DNA from: Nicotiana tabacum
Lineage: Eukaryota; Streptophyta; Magnoliopsida; Solanales; Solanaceae
NCBI RefSeq assembly: GCF_000715075.1
Contig: NC_134097.1
Coordinates: 70,403,190 to 70,467,189 of the forward strand
DNA length: 64,000 bases
Reading direction: 5' to 3'
The position numbers and the translations under genes are program-made. Below are positions 59,463 to 64,000 of this stretch, piece after piece (positions within the stretch are counted from its first letter, which is position 1; each line of letters begins with the position of its first letter). The notes under the pieces are model-generated. The model saw only the letters and a program-made list of their open reading frames with translations. It had not been told where the DNA came from and did not search any database.

Positions 59463-60208
59463 TGTATACGGTGAAAATTGATGGCTCGATTTCACGAGCA
59501 TCACAACATCTCAAGGTCTTTTAATGATCGATTCCGAGAATTCTCGACAGTTTAATTCGAGACAGTATAAGTAATGACTGACCCTGAGACAATGTGAATT
59601 ACCGGTCTTGGCGGATCAAGGCGGAGTTCCCAAGGCACGTGCGTATGGCAGGTCAAGTCTAGTGGACTAGCCCAAAAGGCGAATCAAGGCATTAAATAGA
59701 TGTACCAGCCCCATATCTTTGTAATTAATGCGTTTGTATTATGTTGGGATTCCCCCTCATATAATGAGGATCCTTGTCATTTTGTAAATATCTATTGCTC
59801 AATACTAAATACACAAGAACATTCTCTCTGCTCTCTAACATATTTTCTTAATCTCAGTACTTCATTTATTACTTATATCTATTGTGTTCTATTTATTGTT
59901 CATCATTTATTGCTTATTATTGGCCATAGAGAGCCGTCATTGATTTATTTATTACTGTTAGTCTCCATCGACCACCCTTGATAGCTCCCAGCCGAGCTTC
60001 ACACTCAACCCTGAGGCCCTCGAATAGGCAAGCTCGAGGCCACGATTTACAGCGACTCGGTTTGGTTAAATCTCGTTTCTAAGTTCTTTTCTTGATTCTA
60101 AATCTTTCACATAACATCAACTGCCTAACAACTAGCATAAAAATAAATCACGTATTTTTAGAACCATTAAATCAAATTTAATTGTTATTACCATTTTCAC
60201 GGTAAACA
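59463..60208 (+). mobile_element. Tat B 5' LTR
   Basis: It is 746 bp and starts TGTATACGGTGAAAA and ends TTTTCACGGTAAACA, which are imperfect inverted repeats of each other over 15 bases. It shares GGAGTTCCCAAGGCACG, GGCCATAGAGAGC-like and TTTTTAGAA segments with Tat A. A TATA-like CATATAATGAGG lies at about 59,758. Confidence 0.85.
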
Positions 60209-60209
60209 G

Positions 60210-60227
60210 TTTGGTGCCCACCGTGGG
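60210..60227 (+). promoter_or_regulatory. Primer-binding site of Tat B
   Basis: TTTGGTGCCCACCGTGGG directly follows the LTR end and differs from the Tat A site at two positions. The tRNA is not assigned. Confidence 0.7.
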
Positions 60228-60326
60228 GCGAAAAGTAATAGTGATTAATTTCTTGCTGGTTTAACTATATAACGTAAGTTATTTTTCATACTTTTTCTTG
60301 CCCAAGATCTTTGATTTCAGGTCAAA

Positions 60327-61974
60327 ATGTCTGACTCAGTGAACAACAATCTTGAGAACCACGGAGAAATTGGTGTGGATGTTCCAAGTGTTGGTGTACC
60401 ACCACAAAACCCTGAGAACGCTCCAGAACTGATTCCCGTGGATGTGGTCTCACGCGATGCTCAACACGTCGATGTAAGCTCCCATACTAATAGGAGCGGG
60501 CACCAAGGAGACCAACAAGAAGCTTAGGAAACCCCGGCTAGGGAAGAAAGGGAGGTTAGCCTTCACGTTATTTTTGAAATATTGCGGGCACAATAGCTAG
60601 TGATTGCTCGGCTGCAAAGTCACCAGAAAACACCCAGCACGGTAGCGGCGGGGATGACTCCCCCGGCCGATAAGGTACCAGAGAGCAAGCAATAACGGGT
60701 CGGTAGCCAACCCTGCCATCGTAAATATGCTCGAAGACCTCACAAAGAGGATCGAATCGGGCGAGAAGAAGATAGAAGCCAACGACAAAAAGGTCGAGAC
60801 CTACAACTCCAGGGTCGACCAAATTTCGGGTGCACCCCTGATCCTGAAAGGTGTGGATTCGAAGAAGTTCATACAAAGGCCGCTCTGAGAGGAAGTGGCT
60901 CCAAAACCTATTACAAAGAAGTTCAGAATGCTAGAACTTCCGAAATACAATGGAACCTCAGACCCCAATGAGCACGTTACTACTTACACTTGCACAGTGA
61001 AGGGCAACAACCTAAAGGACAACAAGATCGAGTCCGTCTTACTAAATAAGTTCAGGGAAACACTCTCGAAGGGGGCCATGATGTGGTATCACAACCTAGC
61101 TCCTAACTCCATACACTTATTTGCCATGCTGGCAGATTCTTTCATAAAGTCACATGCCAGTGCCATCAAAGTAGCAACAAGGAAGTCTGACATTTTCGAG
61201 ATCAAGCAGATGGAGAACGAGATGCTGCGAGAGTTCGTATCTCGCTTTCAAATGGAACGAATGGAACTACCACCAGTCTCTGATGACTGGGCAGTGCAGG
61301 CCTTCATTCAAGGCCAAAATGAACGAAGCTCGGTGGCTTCAAAGCAGCTGAAACAGAATCTGATTGAGTATCCTACCGTGACAAGGTCAGACATTCACAA
61401 TCGATATCAATCGAAAATCAGGGTCGAGGACGACAAACAAGGAGCCCCCTTGAGCTCGGTATACCCAAGAAGGCTTCTGGCAAAAGAGCCAAAGCCAAAC
61501 AAATAAAGGTACCAGCGATACACCGAAGACAGGAGAAATGCCCCGATGCGTAACATATCCCGCAATGATCGAAGAATGGATCGAGGCCAGAATCTTCGGG
61601 GACTCGACAACAGAGCTGGGTTCTATAGGTACACAAGATCGACGGAAGCACCTCACTTGTCGGAATACAATTTCAACATCAATGTATCAGATATCGTATT
61701 CGCCATCAGTAAAATCAGAGACCGTAGGTGGCCAAGGCCTGTACAATTGGATCCTTCACAAAGAAACCACAACTTAGTGTGTGAATTTCACAACACACAC
61801 GGTCACAGGACCGAAGATTGCAGACAACTCGGGGAAGAGGTAGCCCGACTACTCAACAAAGGTCACCTCTGGGAATTCCTCAGTGACCGAGCCAAAAATC
61901 AGTTCCGGGAAAGAGAGGCGACCAAAAATAAGGAAGCAAATAAGCCACAACATGTCACCCATATGATCTTTTAA
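60327..61974 (+). pseudogene. Tat B gag
   Basis: The start is ATG at 60,327 (MSDSVNNNLENHGEIGVDVP). After stops at about 60,525 and 60,595 and a frame change near 60,690, the sequence reads MLEDLTKRIESGEKKIEAND, a coiled-coil-like segment. A 203-residue capsid follows: KKFRMLELPKYNGTSDPNEH, then MMWYHNLAPNSIHLFAMLAD and MLREFVSRFQMERMELPP, and LIEYPTVTRSDIHNRYQSKI. The C-terminal piece (61,546-61,974) has a zinc-knuckle-like CEFHNTHGHRTEDC and LLNKGHLWEFLSDRAKNQF. This is the capsid region that Tat A lacks. Confidence 0.9.
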
Positions 61975-62440
61975 GGTGTCAGTGCCCTGCAAGAGCCCGC
62001 GAGGAAGAGAACGAAAACATCTGTCACCAGGAAAAAGCAAACCCGAGATTCTATTTCAGCCCCATAACCATGCACTGGTAACTTCTTTTCTTGAAGATAA
62101 ATTTCAAATTAAACTTATGCTTGTGGGTCCAGGTAGCTCGGCCAATATTATCAGGTTGAGGGAAACAGAGTAGCTTGGACTTCTTGACCAAATTATGCCC
62201 GCCCCTCAAACCCTCAACGGAATCAACACGATAACCATAAGGCATATTCTCAGTTGTTTCCGAATGAAAAAACAAAGGGTCGTACCGCATCCTTTGAGCA
62301 GATAACTGAAGGCCTACCGAGGTTCAAAGCGCCATTGCCACTAAGGTACAACCATCTCCCTTTTCAAGTTACACCTCGTACTCACCTTTATGCAGGTGCC
62401 CGACTGAGACAGTCGAAGCGTTAACCCAGCTCGAAGACCT
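61975..62440 (+). pseudogene. Tat B protease remnant and deletion junction
   Basis: At 62,073-62,170 the sequence reads LVTSFLEDKFQIKLMLVGPG, then SSANIIRLRETE. It aligns with LVISFLSNNTRIKRVLVDPG in Tat A, so the catalytic Asp has become Gly. Similarity continues as LGLLDQIMPAPQTLNGIN to about 62,225. About 200 bp of unplaced sequence follow. From about 62,440 the DNA matches the region behind integrase in Tat A (GCACTCTTTTCCTT..ACCGAGTTTTTATTCC). The deletion therefore removed RT, both RNase H domains and integrase. Confidence 0.85.
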
Positions 62441-63999
62441 TAAAATTTTAAAGCATTTGTTGCACTCTTTTCCTTAGACCGAGTTTTTATTCCGAAAAGG
62501 GTTTTACTAGCAAGGTTTTTAACAAAGCAACACCAATATACTTCCTGAGGAAGACTCAACAAGTATTCAAGGCTTCTTTTATAATCAACCTCGAATACTA
62601 GGGGGCATCCCCCCTGGAAGGTCACCGACTCAGAGAAGCCAAGATATGCCAAGAAGGGTCTCTATAGGAAAATAATGTACCCGACCAAACGGTCGAGCGA
62701 ACCGTGCCCGTATAGAACAACTGGGCCTTCGTACGGCAAAGATTATACTTGTACCAAGTAATCAAAGAATACTTCCCAAAAGCATTTCACGTGTCAAGGC
62801 AGCTTGACATTTTTTGCAAAAAGCGGCCCTAGAGCTAAAAAACCTCCAGAATACTCGGGGACTGGCGTCAAAAACTCGAAAAAGTACGCCTCCCGGGTCG
62901 GAGCTTCAAACTCGTAAGCCCTCAATGAGGCAACAACGAGATCACAAAACAACTACAGAGCCAAAAACGTCCCGAACACTCGGGGACTGGCGTTAAAATC
63001 TCAAGGCTACACGACCTCCGGATCGAAAACTCCAAAATCATAAGCCCTCAATGAGGCAATACCAAGTTCATAAGTAATGGCTCTCGAGCCAAAAAACCCT
63101 CGATGACTCGGTGACTGCCGTCAATCGCCATCTCCATCGACTTATCAAAACCCGAGGCCATAAGACCACATGCGGGAAACCTCAATCTCGTAAGACCTAT
63201 ATAAGGTAACAATAATATCTGTAAGACCTCAAGCAAGGCATAAACCATACTTGTACCAAGTATCCAAAATTGTAAGACCTCAAAGGCATGTAAAACTTGT
63301 AAGACCTTATTAAAGGCATGAACCCAATCTCAAAGTTTAGGCGATATATCGAACTTGTAAGACCCCTAAGAAGGCATACCCTTGATATAGATGCCGAAAC
63401 TTCTTCACTCGGGACTTAAAAGCTCCGTTCAAACACAAATAACTCCGGTCACAAGGCTGTACCAGCCAAACTAACGCGACTCAGGGACACATGACCGTCG
63501 CTATAAATCACAGGCCTTCAATTACTTCGAATATACTTCAGAAAGAACCGATTAAACAGGCTACCCTAGACATAGGCAAAAACGATTCGACCACGTCAGC
63601 TCCTAAATACTGGCTTTGAGATACTCAGCCTCCGAGCCAAACCTCTCGAGGTGCTCGATCATTACCATATAACGACTAACAATCGAGGTTTTTTATTAAA
63701 CCGTCGAAGAGTCTGGCAAATATTATTTCAAAAAGTCCTTAATGAGGGAAAATTAAAGCCTATATAAAAGGTTGCATCGACCCAAGGCGTAAGAGCCATT
63801 ATTGCCAGCCCATATAAAAGGTCGCACCGACCCAAGGCATAAGAGCCATTGTTGCTAGCCCACATAAAAGGTCGCATAGACCCAAGGCGTAAGAGCCATT
63901 GTTGCCAGCCCGCACAAATCCAAAATCTTGAGGGTTGAATGAGCTCTAGTCAAAACCCGATTTAGAGACTGAACCAAAAATAGTTAACTAAATATGCCT
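62441..63999 (+). other. Tat B 3' non-coding region
   Basis: Collinear with 52,240-53,830 of Tat A. It holds CTCGGGGACTGGCGTCAAAA-type repeats near 62,855 and 62,980, TAAGACCT-type repeats at about 63,180-63,330, and a 50-bp array at 63,761-63,920. No gene is present. The antisense frame seen in Tat A would start beyond the window edge. Confidence 0.75.
63761..63920 (+). repeat. 50-bp tandem repeat, three units plus a partial
   Basis: Units begin at about 63,763, 63,813 and 63,863. Each has TATAAAAGGTCGCACCGACC, CAAGGC and TAAGAGCCATTGTTGCCAGC. The third is followed by a partial fourth unit. Confidence 0.9.
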
Positions 64000-64000
64000 A

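Larger units (their letters stand above)
59463..64000 (+). mobile_element. Tat-lineage element B, pol deleted, continues past the window
   Basis: It has a complete 5' LTR, primer site, gag and the beginning of protease. It then jumps to the 3' non-coding region that in Tat A follows integrase. Roughly 4 kb of RT, RNase H and integrase coding is absent. The 3' LTR would lie beyond the right edge. The bases before the LTR are AACTC; the duplicate cannot be checked here. Confidence 0.88.

Overview
This window looks like plant nuclear heterochromatin. I find no host gene, tRNA, rRNA or CRISPR array; almost every recognisable segment is a transposable element or a fragment of one. LTR style, chromovirus and Tat-type retrotransposons, and an hAT-type MITE with terminal motifs common in Solanaceae suggest a solanaceous genome, probably Nicotiana-like. 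The species call is inference. All coding regions are broken by stops, frameshifts, deletions or insertions, so they are listed as pseudogenes.

Left part (1-16.5 kb). A minus-strand Ty3/gypsy chromovirus relic (1-3.5 kb) has its LTR fused directly to RNase H. Next come the 3' end of a second chromovirus (chromodomain, polypurine tract, complete 2.0-kb LTR, 4.08-6.53 kb), a CACTA transposon terminus ending at 7,965, and 1.7 kb of unassigned AT-rich DNA. A third chromovirus follows: LTR remnant, tRNA-iMet-type primer site, and gag to integrase at 9.66-15.02 kb. It is cut off inside integrase and abuts a different LTR that ends at 16,527.

Middle (16.5-32.2 kb). An Athila-like 3' region and partial LTR host a clean solo LTR (18,215-20,523, target duplication CTTTG). 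The Athila LTR is interrupted at 22,480 by a nearly full-length Del/Tekay-type chromovirus with 2.7-kb LTRs and gag-PR-RT-RH-INT-chromodomain. The 3' LTR of this chromovirus is truncated at about 32,163 and fused to the next element at that element's TATA box.

Right part (32.2-64 kb). Tat element A (32.16-57.61 kb) has protease, RT, two RNase H domains, integrase, an antisense reading frame and a 3' LTR, but has lost most of gag. Its RT gene is split by a 15.5-kb nested element (34,260-49,755) flanked by the target duplication CTTTC. That insert carries its own LTRs, a tRNA-Arg-like primer site and a gag gene, but no pol. In place of pol it has about 5 kb of tandem repeats, including a hierarchical 45-bp array. 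It in turn carries an hAT MITE (8-bp duplication) and, in its 3' LTR only, a 1.56-kb fold-back element with (GAA)n/(TTC)n arms. After mixed LTR fragments (57.6-59.46 kb), Tat element B (59,463 to beyond the window) has LTR and gag but lacks RT, RNase H and integrase.

Relative age can be read from nesting and hand counts. The chromovirus LTR pair differs at about 19 of the first 148 bases. The gag-only element's LTRs differ at 2 of 91 and about 5 of 150 bases in two compared stretches. The gag-only insert is therefore much younger. Many in-frame stops are TAG where a related copy in the window has CAG, consistent with decay of methylated CHG sites.
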